From an uncultured bacterium (lineage in GTDB: Bacteria; Elusimicrobiota; Elusimicrobia; Elusimicrobiales; Elusimicrobiaceae): a stretch of 64,000 nt of DNA. Numbering within the stretch: position 1 is the stretch's first letter; every line of letters starts with the position of its first letter. A program made the position numbers and the translations under genes. This document shows positions 24,708-31,990 of the stretch, piece by piece. The stretch covers positions 248,001 through 312,000 of the forward strand of contig CASEWB010000006.1 of the NCBI GenBank assembly GCA_949291545.1, in the 5' to 3' direction. The notes under the pieces were generated by a model. It saw nothing but the letters and a program-made list of their open reading frames with translations. It was not told where the DNA came from and made no database searches.

Positions 24708-24875
24708 TTATATTCCTCCAGCAAGAGGGTTCCTAACACTATACACAATTTTTAGCTCCTGCAAAAGTTCTGCTTCCGCCCAAACACTTTCTTTGACCCA
24801 TTGTTCTCCCTCTAAAGAAAAATATTTTCCAGGGCCCATATATCGGGCGGGTCCAAAGGCCCTTGTTTTGCCCAT
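24708..24875 (-). CDS. Possible small protein, 55 residues
   Basis: An open frame from ATG 24875 encodes a soluble 55-residue protein with a natural-looking middle (YFSLEGEQWVKESVWAEAEL). It is followed by a terminator on its own strand, which supports a real transcript. No ribosome site is visible. It could instead start at ATG 24836. It overlaps the promoter of the broken metalloprotease. It matches nothing I recognise and may be a remnant. Confidence 0.4.
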   Translation of the reverse strand: MGKTRAFGPARYMGPGKYFSLEGEQWVKESVWAEAELLQELKIVYSVRNPLAGGI

Positions 24876-24891
24876 TCACAACCGCTATACT
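24863..24891 (+). promoter_or_regulatory. Promoter giving a leaderless message (metalloprotease)
   Basis: TTGTTT, a 17-base spacer and TATACT end six bases before ATG 24898; no Shine-Dalgarno. Confidence 0.6.
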
Positions 24892-24897
24892 AGAAAT

Positions 24898-25906
24898 ATG
24901 AAGAGATGGCTCTTAATGGCTATATGCTTTTTGGGTTGTGCGTTATCCGCCCAGGCCCTTATATACAGCCACACCGAAGAAACGAATTTTCTTTCCAAAA
25001 GCCGTTTCTTGGCACAAACGCTGTTGCAAAAAAACGAAATAACCTATTGCGTTGCCGCCCCGGAAAACGCCCCTTCTGCACTGCCGGCTGACCAAGCCGC
25101 CCTGTTGCTGCAAGCCGCCCTGCGCGAATGGACCCACGGGTTAGCCGTACGCATTCGGGCCGCCGGCCGGGAAAAAGAAATGGCGGATATTTTAAAAATT
25201 TTGGACAAACCCCTTACCCTTACGCGCCTGCCCGCCTGCGACCTTACCGGGCACCCGGTTTTAAAAGAGGTGCACCCTTCGTTTAATCCCGAAGGGCAAA
25301 AAGCCGATTTAACCCTTATTCTTTCTTCCCCCTATTGCAGCCAAATTACTGGGGCGGAAAAATTCTTTTTTTGCCTTTGAATACAAAGGCAATTTGCCTT
25401 TTATGTGCGTACTGCAAGATTACGCAAACCCGCTGAAAGCCCCCGCCCCGCAGGATTATTTTCCTGCGGCAAAAGATCCTCAAAAAAGCCAGTTGATTTC
25501 ACAAGCCAACCGTATTTTTACGCAAGCCGCGGCAGGCTCCTACCAGCAAGAAACGCAAACCAAGCTCTGACAGCTGAACCGTTTGTACGAGTATGACACG
25601 CCTACTTATTTTTCCATTATGGCGCACGAACTGGGGCACGCTTTCGGATTAGGGGACGAATACTTGGAAGACCGGCCCCACAACTATGCCGCCGCCACCC
25701 CCGGGCAAGGCATTATGAGCCGCATTTACAGCCCTATTTCGTGCGACGAGCTAGACGGTATGATCACCCTGCTGGACCGCTTTTCCGGGAAGCAACGTTC
25801 TTTCGCTAGTTTTTGCGCTCCAACCGTTGTTCTGGAAAGCGGCGAATCCGTCCCCGCCGCCGAAGAGCTGCAAAAACAACTGCAATTTGTTCCCGCCGCA
25901 CCCTAA
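24898..25906 (+). pseudogene. Secreted zinc metalloprotease, broken by frameshift and stop
   Basis: The product begins with a signal peptide (MKRWLLMAICFLGCALSAQA). Its frame stops at 25378, just after a run of seven T (25366-25372). Dropping one T joins it to a frame that continues smoothly for 65 codons to a TGA at 25568 and then, past the TGA, to the protease core MAHELGHAFGLGDEY (HExxHxxGxxxxD zinc site) and a Cys-containing C-terminus, ending at 25906. One homopolymer slip and one nonsense change therefore inactivate an otherwise well-kept gene. A sequencing error at the T-run is possible, but the TGA would remain. Confidence 0.8.
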
Positions 25907-26013
25907 AGCACGGCCGCAAACCCACGCCGGCAGGCACGATAAACAAACGTCTAATCCAATTTTTTACCTCTGCAAAGCCTGTTTCTTTTTTATAATGGGC
26001 TTATGGAGGTTCT

Positions 26014-27111
26014 ATGAGAAAAATATTTTCTGGGCTACTGGCCAGCTTGCTGGCTTTGGCGCCGGCCTGGCCGGCAAACGCGTGCACGGGGATTTTCTTC
26101 CCTACGCAGGACAAATCCTTCCTGCAGGCACGCACCATTGAGTGGGGCGGTTTTTCGTTGGACAGCAAACTGGTTATCCTACCGCGCGGGCAGAAAAACA
26201 CGTCCCTCACGCCGCAAGGTCCTACCGGCCTTAGCTGGACAAACAAATACGGTGCCGTGGGTATCAGCGTGGTAAAAGACGATTTTATCGGCGAAGGCGT
26301 AAACGAAAAGGGTTTGGGCGCGGGAATTTTTTACTTTTCCGGTTACGGCAGTCTGGCGCCGTTTAACGCCAAAAAAGCTAAAAAATCCGTGGCAGACGTG
26401 GAACTGGTGCGCTGGATGCTAACCAACTTTGCTACGGTGGAAGAAGTAATCAACGGCCTTAAAAAAGTGGAAATTGTTTCCATCTATCCGCCGCAGGAAG
26501 GGCAGCAGGAAGCCTCCACCGGGCACTGGCGCATTTCGGACGCGACCGGGCGCAGCATCGTGCTGGAAATTGAAAACAACGGCCAACGCCATATTTACGA
26601 AAACACCGTTGGCGTGCTGACCAATTCCCCCTCTTTTCCGTGGCAAGTGACGCATTTGAATAACTATGTCCATTTGCAAGCGGGCGGCGTCGCACCCGTT
26701 GAATACGGACAGACGAAACTTTCCGCGTTTGGCGCGGGCGCGGGCATGTGGGGCCTGCCGGGCGACATTACGCCGCCTTCGCGCTTTGTGCGGGCGTTTT
26801 TCTACCTGCACACGGCGCCCGTCCCCGCCACGGCGCAGGACGGCGTCTTGCAGGCGTTCCACATCTTAAATAACTTTGATATTCCGATCGGCGTGGAATT
26901 TGCCGCCGGCGAAAAAATACCGGCCTTTCCCAGCGCCACCCAGTGGACGAGCGTCAGCAATTTGACGCACCCCGCATTTTACTACCGCACGATGCACAAC
27001 AGCCAAATCCGCTCCGTGGATTTGACGGCCATCAACTTTGCCGGCGTAAAAGCGCAGGTACTGCCGCTGGACAAAGAACCCGAGCAAATCCACCCGGTTG
27101 TGTTGGAATGA
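26014..27111 (+). CDS. Choloylglycine hydrolase / penicillin V acylase family enzyme, secreted
   Basis: A 365-residue Ntn-hydrolase. A signal peptide (residues 1-23, ending ANA) would be removed to expose Cys24 as N-terminal nucleophile (CTGIFF). Other family landmarks are ARTIEWGGF (active-site Arg; Glu-Trp where many have Asp-Tyr/Trp), VLTNSPSFPWQVTHLNNY with the oxyanion Asn, and PPSRFVRAFF with the late Arg. The enzyme hydrolyses an amide such as a conjugated bile salt or penicillin V, and would act in the periplasm. TATAAT precedes a GGAGG leader, so the gene has a normal ribosome site. Bile-salt activity is plausible for a gut bacterium but not shown. Confidence 0.88.
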   Translation: MRKIFSGLLASLLALAPAWPANACTGIFFPTQDKSFLQARTIEWGGFSLDSKLVILPRGQKNTSLTPQGPTGLSWTNKYGAVGISVVKDDFIGEGVNEKGLGAGIFYFSGYGSLAPFNAKKAKKSVADVELVRWMLTNFATVEEVINGLKKVEIVSIYPPQEGQQEASTGHWRISDATGRSIVLEIENNGQRHIYENTVGVLTNSPSFPWQVTHLNNYVHLQAGGVAPVEYGQTKLSAFGAGAGMWGLPGDITPPSRFVRAFFYLHTAPVPATAQDGVLQAFHILNNFDIPIGVEFAAGEKIPAFPSATQWTSVSNLTHPAFYYRTMHNSQIRSVDLTAINFAGVKAQVLPLDKEPEQIHPVVLE

Positions 27112-27124
27112 AATTGGTTCAGAT

Positions 27125-27155
27125 AAAAAAGCCCCGGCCGTTTGCCGGGGCTTTT
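27125..27155 (+). terminator. Bidirectional terminator
   Basis: GCCCCGG / CCGGGGC stem with A-run before and TTTTG after, between the convergent hydrolase and pilin genes. Confidence 0.8.
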
Positions 27156-27157
27156 GT

Positions 27158-27706
27158 TTATTGGGATATTAAATAAAAGGATTTTGTCGAAGAGGTCATA
27201 GACGTATCCAGCGGACCATAACTTTTGCATATGGAAACTTGCAACGAATTGTTCTCCTCCGCCACACACCACTTTTTCCCGCGCAAATTCTCTGACCCTT
27301 CATTTAAAAGATGAAATTCTATATACAAAGGCATATTGGCCACTAGTGCCAAGGCCGAACAAGTACGAACTATTCCGCTCCCACTGTTTCCATCACTGCA
27401 CCTGTATTGAAAGTATTTTCCAGTCGGATTAACCTGGATATCCAATAAACTCAAATCATTTGCATAGGCGCCATTAGCCATATAATATACTTCCTGGGCA
27501 TCCACAATGGATTTTAAGGTGACAATCGCTTCGGTCGTGCGGCTTTTGGATACAGCCTTTTGGTATTGCGGCAACGCCACCGCCGCCAAAATACCAATGA
27601 TTAAAACCACCACTAATAACTCTATTAGCGTAAATCCGGCGTTTTTCCCCGCCGGATGGGTTTTTTGGCCCCGGCCAAGGGGGCGCCTAATACGGTGCTT
27701 ATCCCA
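27158..27706 (-). CDS. Type IV pilin-like gene without a recognisable start codon
   Basis: From residue GFTLIELL onward (codon at 27637-27635) this is a good pilin of about 160 residues, with the hydrophobic helix, [24 protein letters not shown] and four cysteines. Upstream, the frame stays open to a TAA at 27707-27709 but contains no ATG, GTG or TTG; it reads ...[15 protein letters not shown]. The first in-frame GTG (27613) lies inside the helix and would destroy the signal. The leader region appears to have been replaced by unrelated sequence that includes a repeat also found at 48.4 kb. It is probably silent, or uses a rare start. Confidence 0.65.
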   Translation of the reverse strand, partial: WDKHRIRRPLGRGQKTHPAGKNAGFTLIELLVVVLIIGILAAVALPQYQKAVSKSRTTEAIVTLKSIVDAQEVYYMANGAYANDLSLLDIQVNPTGKYFQYRCSDGNSGSGIVRTCSALALVANMPLYIEFHLLNEGSENLRGKKWCVAEENNSLQVSICKSYGPLDTSMTSSTKSFYLISQ

Positions 27707-27739
27707 TTATGGCACAATGTGTTGGGGGCTTGTTTACGC

Positions 27740-27800
27740 AAAAGGCGAGCCGGGCCAGGGCCTGGGCCGGCATTCTTTTCTGGCGTCAGAAAAAAGGTCC
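27740..27800. repeat. Dispersed repeat, copy A
   Basis: Contains CCTGGGCCGGC and, at 27776-27793, TTTTCTG-GCGT-CAGAAAA, a perfect small hairpin. The same blocks, in the same order, occur at 48.41-48.47 kb. Both copies lie upstream of minus-strand pilin genes. Confidence 0.5.
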
Positions 27801-27823
27801 CTCCCCTTTACCCCGCTAGTTAC

Positions 27824-27854
27824 AAAAAAACGCCGCTTGCTTTTGCAAGCGGCG
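27824..27854 (-). terminator. Terminator of the citrate/2-oxoglutarate operon
   Basis: CGCCGCTTGC / GCAAGCGGCG with an AAAA loop and seven T on the minus strand, 18 bases after the stop at 27873. Confidence 0.9.
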
Positions 27855-27872
27855 GATTTTTCAAACAAGCCC

Positions 27873-28880
27873 CTATTTCAAATGCGCTATTACCGCACGG
27901 GCAAATTCATCCGTTGTGGCGGTTCCGCCCAAATCAAACGTCAGCGTTGTTCCTTCCCGGAGCACGCCCATCAAGGCGTTTTCCACCCGCTGGGCACAAT
28001 CTGCCTCGCCCAAGTGGCGCAGCATCAAACACGCACTTAACAAAAGCGCAGTAGGGTTGGCTTTGTTCTGCCCGGCCAGCGTAGGGCTGCTGCCGTGCAC
28101 GGCTTCAAATACAGCGGCGTGGGTGCCAATGTTGGCCCCCGGGGCAACGCCCAAACCGCCCGTTAAGCCGGCGGCCAGGTCGGATACGATATCCCCATAC
28201 AAATTAGGCAGCACTAGCACATCGTATGCTTCCGGATTAATCACCAACTGCATACATAAATTATCCACCAGTACTTCTTCGTAGGCAATTTGCGGATACT
28301 GTTTGGCCACGGTGCGCACGGCTTCCAAAAAAAGGCCGTCGGAAAATTTGCAAATGTTCGCTTTGCTGACAGCCGTTACTTTGCGGCGGTTGTTTTGGAC
28401 GGCATAGTCAAACGCGTAGCGCGCAATCCGTTCGGACGCGCCGCGCGTAATGCGCTTGATAGACTCGGCGGTATCGTCGTCCACTTTGCGTTCTATGCCG
28501 GCGTACAAATCTTCGGTATTTTCGCGCACGATAACCAAATCCACGCCACTGTAGCGGCTGTTTATGCCGGGCAGCGTTTTGGCCGGACGCACGCAGGCAT
28601 ACAAATCCAACGCTTTGCGAAGGGCCACATTCACGCTGCGAAAGCCCTTTCCAATCGGCGTAGTGATGGGGCCTTTGAGGGCCACTTTGTTTTTGGCAAT
28701 GCTGTCCAGCACGCGCTGGGGGAGGACTTCCCCCTCTTTTTCCAGCACGGCCGCGCCGGCGGTTTGTTCTTCCCACTCCACAGGGGCGTGGGCCGCCTGC
28801 AAAATATCTGTTACCGCACGGGTAATTTCCGGGCCAATGCCGTCGCCGGGGATTAACGTAACCAAATGTTTTTGCGTCAT
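27873..28880 (-). CDS. NAD(P)-dependent isocitrate dehydrogenase (isopropylmalate dehydrogenase superfamily)
   Basis: A 335-residue beta-decarboxylating dehydrogenase with LIPGDGIGPEI at the N-terminus, RPAKTLPG and IVRENTEDLYAGIER (substrate loop), and VDNLCMQLVINPEAYDVLVLPNLYGDI (metal-binding Asp). GTHAAVFEAVHGSSPTLAGQNKANP binds the nucleotide. Length and RENTEDLYAG fit short isocitrate or homoisocitrate dehydrogenases rather than LeuB. Last gene of a four-gene operon with a Re-citrate-synthase-like enzyme and a two-subunit aconitase-type hydratase; its role is therefore isocitrate to 2-oxoglutarate for glutamate synthesis. A homoisocitrate role in lysine synthesis is the alternative. Start overlaps the upstream stop (ATGA). 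Confidence 0.85.
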   Translation of the reverse strand: MTQKHLVTLIPGDGIGPEITRAVTDILQAAHAPVEWEEQTAGAAVLEKEGEVLPQRVLDSIAKNKVALKGPITTPIGKGFRSVNVALRKALDLYACVRPAKTLPGINSRYSGVDLVIVRENTEDLYAGIERKVDDDTAESIKRITRGASERIARYAFDYAVQNNRRKVTAVSKANICKFSDGLFLEAVRTVAKQYPQIAYEEVLVDNLCMQLVINPEAYDVLVLPNLYGDIVSDLAAGLTGGLGVAPGANIGTHAAVFEAVHGSSPTLAGQNKANPTALLLSACLMLRHLGEADCAQRVENALMGVLREGTTLTFDLGGTATTDEFARAVIAHLK

Positions 28881-29377
28881 ACCAAGTCAAACCCGCCGTG
28901 CTTTTGAATGTGCGCCATCAGGCCGCCTTCGTTTAAAATTTTAATCATTACGTCCGGCAGCGGCGTGACGGGAATATCCGTTTTTTGCGTGAGGTTGTGC
29001 ACCACGCCGGCTTTCACGTCCACTTCCAATTCGTCGCCGGCGTTGATTTTGTCCGTATCGCACTCCACAAGCAAAAGCCCAATGTTAATGGCGTTGCGGA
29101 AGAAAATACGCGCAAAACTTTTGGCCAGCACCGCATTCACGCCGGCCAACTTAATAATGGTGGGTGCGTGCTCGCGCGACGAACCCAGCCCAAAGTTTTT
29201 GCCCGCTACCACAAAATCCCCTTTTTGCATGGCGGACGCGAAGTTCGGGTCGGCGTCTTCCAAAACGTGTTTGGCCAGTTCCGGCAGGTTGCTGCGCAAG
29301 TGGAACAAGCGGCCGGGCGCGATATGGTCGGTGCTGATATCGTCGCCAAATTTCCAGGCTTTTCCTTTTAATTGCAT
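28877..29377 (-). CDS. Aconitase/isopropylmalate isomerase-type small subunit
   Basis: This 166-residue protein is a LeuD-like swivelling domain with FGDDISTDHIAPGR near the N-terminus and the substrate loop FGLGSSREHAP near residue 63. With the large subunit it should isomerise citrate to isocitrate in this operon; LeuC/LeuD-type enzymes also act on isopropylmalate or homocitrate, so specificity rests on context. It starts one base after the large-subunit stop region. Confidence 0.85.
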   Translation of the reverse strand: MQLKGKAWKFGDDISTDHIAPGRLFHLRSNLPELAKHVLEDADPNFASAMQKGDFVVAGKNFGLGSSREHAPTIIKLAGVNAVLAKSFARIFFRNAINIGLLLVECDTDKINAGDELEVDVKAGVVHNLTQKTDIPVTPLPDVMIKILNEGGLMAHIQKHGGFDLV

Positions 29378-29378
29378 A

Positions 29379-30632
29379 TTAAATCCCCCTCGGGTCGGTA
29401 ATGTGGCCGGTCAGCGCACTGGCCGCGGCCGTGGCGGGGCTGCACAGGTAAATAAATCCTTTGGTGTTGCCCATACGGCCTTGAAAGTTGCGGTTTTGGG
29501 TGGACAGGCACGCTTCGCCATCGCCCAAAATGCCACCGTGTACACCCACGCACGGGCCGCAGCCCGGCGTTTGAACAGACGCACCGCTTTGCACAAAAAT
29601 TTCAATCAGACCTTCTTTCAGTGCCTGGAGCATTACATCGCGCGAAGCGGGCGTGATAAACAAACGCACGCCGTCGGCTACGCGTTTGCCTTTTAGGATA
29701 GATGCGGCTACGCGCAAATCTTCTATGCGGCCGTTGGTGCAGGTGCCGATGTAAATTTGGTTGATTTTGACGCCCGCCAACTCTTTGGCTTTTTTGACGT
29801 TGTCCACCGTGTGCGGGCAAGAAACGACCGGTTCCAGTTGGGACGCGTCTATTTTTATTACACGCTCGTATACGGCCCCTTCGTCGGCCTTGATTTCTTT
29901 AAATTTATCGCCGCGGCCGTGCTCCTGCAAATATTTGCGGGTCTTCTCGTCCGGGGCAATCAGCCCCGCTTTGGCGCCGGCTTCCACCGCCATATTGGAA
30001 AGCGTAAACCGGTCGGCCATTTCCATATTTTCAATCGTTTCACCGCAAAATTCCAGCGCTTTATAGGTGGCGCCGTCGGCCCCGATAAGGCCGATTAAAT
30101 GCAAAATTAAATCTTTCGCGCCTACGCCGGGCTGGAATTTGCCCGTTACTTCTATCTTAAACGTCGCGGGGACTTTCAGCCACGTTTTACCGATAGCCAT
30201 TCCTACCGCTACGTCCGTAGACCCCATGCCCGTGGCAAACGCGCCCAGCGCGCCGGACGTACAAGTGTGGGAATCGGCCCCGATTAAAATTTCGCCCGGG
30301 TTGACGTATTTTTCCACCAACAGCTGGTGGCAAACGCCTTCGCCAATTTCGCTTAAAATGGCGCCGGTGCGTTTGGCAAAGTCGCGCAAAACGATGTGCG
30401 TGTTGGACAGCTCTTTGCGGGGGCTGGGGGCGGCGTGGTCAATAAATAAAATGGTACGGGCCGGATTTTTGACCGTTTGAAAGCCCGCTTTTTCCAGCTG
30501 GGCCACCGTCAGCGGGCCGGTGCCGTCCTGCACGGCGGTTACGTCCACGTCCGCCACTACAAAATCGCCCGCGCGCACGGGTGTGGACGTATGGGCGGAA
30601 ATAATTTTTTCGGCTAACGTCTGTTTAAGCAT
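29379..30632 (-). CDS. Aconitase/isopropylmalate isomerase-type large subunit
   Basis: This 417-residue LeuC/homoaconitase-type protein carries the [4Fe-4S] site cysteines (IGTCTNGRIEDL and TPGCGPCVGVHGG), with GADSHTCTSGALGAFATGMGSTD, the aconitase-family signature, near residue 120. It pairs with the small subunit immediately downstream. Its ATG overlaps the last codons of the Re-citrate-synthase-like gene by eight bases, so translation is coupled. Assigned to citrate/isocitrate because of its neighbours; homocitrate or isopropylmalate remain possible. Confidence 0.88.
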   Translation of the reverse strand: MLKQTLAEKIISAHTSTPVRAGDFVVADVDVTAVQDGTGPLTVAQLEKAGFQTVKNPARTILFIDHAAPSPRKELSNTHIVLRDFAKRTGAILSEIGEGVCHQLLVEKYVNPGEILIGADSHTCTSGALGAFATGMGSTDVAVGMAIGKTWLKVPATFKIEVTGKFQPGVGAKDLILHLIGLIGADGATYKALEFCGETIENMEMADRFTLSNMAVEAGAKAGLIAPDEKTRKYLQEHGRGDKFKEIKADEGAVYERVIKIDASQLEPVVSCPHTVDNVKKAKELAGVKINQIYIGTCTNGRIEDLRVAASILKGKRVADGVRLFITPASRDVMLQALKEGLIEIFVQSGASVQTPGCGPCVGVHGGILGDGEACLSTQNRNFQGRMGNTKGFIYLCSPATAAASALTGHITDPRGI

Positions 30633-31884
30633 TTTTTTCTTCTCCCAAATAATGCGGGGTAATGGTCATCACCTTAGCGGCGATATCCGGGTGGTGGTAA
30701 ATAAAGCGCAGTTCGCTTTCCACCAACGGCAGTTGATTGTGCACGTTGGCGTAACGCACCAGTTCCAAAATTTCGCGGGCGTGGGCGTCGTTCTTAAATT
30801 CCAACTCCAATTTTTCGTACACGTTGCGAAACCCTTTAATGCCGCCGTATTCCCCGGTGGTAATTACGCGGCCGGTTTCAATCACTTCCGGTTCGCCGCG
30901 GCCGAGTTCTTCAAAATCGTACAATTCGTAATTGCGGCGGTCTTTTAAAGCTCCGTCGGCGTGAATGCCAGACTCGTGCGCAAACGCATTGGCGCCCACG
31001 GCCGGTTGGTTAATCGGTATCGGCACGCCAAAAGCGTACGAAGCGTATTTGGCCAGCTGCCAGGCTTTATTTAACTGAATATTGGGATTTAGTTTATAAT
31101 CCTTCATTCCGCTGCCGTGCACAATAGCCAACAGGCAGGAAACTAAATCGGCGTTTCCGGCGCGCTCGCCCAAACCGTTTACCGTGGTGTTGATAAACGC
31201 TTCCGATCCGCCGTCCACCGCCCCTTTGGCGCCCATGACGGAATTGGCCACCGCCATGCCCAAATCGTTATGGCAGTGCAGTTCGATGGCAATATGCGTA
31301 GCTTCGGCAATTTTGCGGACACGGTCGTAAATCACATCAGGGGTATCGTAGCCCAGCGTATCGCAATAGCGAAAGCGCACCGCGCCGGCTTCTTTGGCAG
31401 CGCCGGCAAATTCAATTAAAAAATCCAAATCCGTGCGGGAAGCGTCCTCCGCGTTTACACCCACGCCTAAAGCGCCTTTTTCTTTGGCCAAACGGACGGC
31501 GCGCACGGCTTTATCCATAATATCCTTGCGGTTAAATTTACCGCCAAATTTGCCCGCCAACATTTGGTCGGACGTGGACATAGACAAATTGCAGTACTTC
31601 AGCCCCGGCACGTTTTTAAACGCCAAATTTACGTCTTCCTCCACCGCACGCAGCCAACCGCTCAGGCGGGTTTTATCAATAATTCCTTGTTCTACCAGCT
31701 CCAAATTGGCGTTTAAGTAATTGGTTTCGTGAGTGGTGGTAGGAAAACCAAATTCAGAAAAAGCCACCCCCAATTCATTCAAATAACAATTAAGCATGGT
31801 TTTTTGCAGTTTGGACAAGCCCAACCGAGAAGTTTGCACTCCGTCGCGGTTGGTGACGTCCACAATCCAGATGGTATGCTTCAT
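30625..31884 (-). CDS. Re-citrate synthase / homocitrate synthase family enzyme
   Basis: 419 residues from ATG 31884, which has GGAGG seven bases upstream. The DRE-TIM barrel opens with [18 protein letters not shown], where most relatives have DTTLRDG. It continues with [28 protein letters not shown] and [16 protein letters not shown] (metal-binding His pair), then [17 protein letters not shown] and a C-terminal [10 protein letters not shown] region. The [11 protein letters not shown] opening and overall pattern match the Re-type citrate synthases of anaerobes such as Clostridium kluyveri. It heads an operon with aconitase-type and isocitrate dehydrogenase genes, a complete acetyl-CoA plus oxaloacetate to 2-oxoglutarate route. 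Confidence 0.82.
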   Translation of the reverse strand: MKHTIWIVDVTNRDGVQTSRLGLSKLQKTMLNCYLNELGVAFSEFGFPTTTHETNYLNANLELVEQGIIDKTRLSGWLRAVEEDVNLAFKNVPGLKYCNLSMSTSDQMLAGKFGGKFNRKDIMDKAVRAVRLAKEKGALGVGVNAEDASRTDLDFLIEFAGAAKEAGAVRFRYCDTLGYDTPDVIYDRVRKIAEATHIAIELHCHNDLGMAVANSVMGAKGAVDGGSEAFINTTVNGLGERAGNADLVSCLLAIVHGSGMKDYKLNPNIQLNKAWQLAKYASYAFGVPIPINQPAVGANAFAHESGIHADGALKDRRNYELYDFEELGRGEPEVIETGRVITTGEYGGIKGFRNVYEKLELEFKNDAHAREILELVRYANVHNQLPLVESELRFIYHHPDIAAKVMTITPHYLGEEKNA

Positions 31885-31990
31885 GCCGGGTCCTCCAAAA
31901 TCAGTTTTATATTCGTAGATTTTAGCATATTTGGACCACCCGCCCGTGGAAGAATTTTCCGCGCGGGGATACGGCAGAAAGAAATGTTGT

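Noticed and set aside
25568-25570. TGA in the metalloprotease as selenocysteine
   Set aside because: No SECIS-like hairpin is evident right after it, the residue is not near the zinc site, and a frameshift already disrupts the gene upstream.
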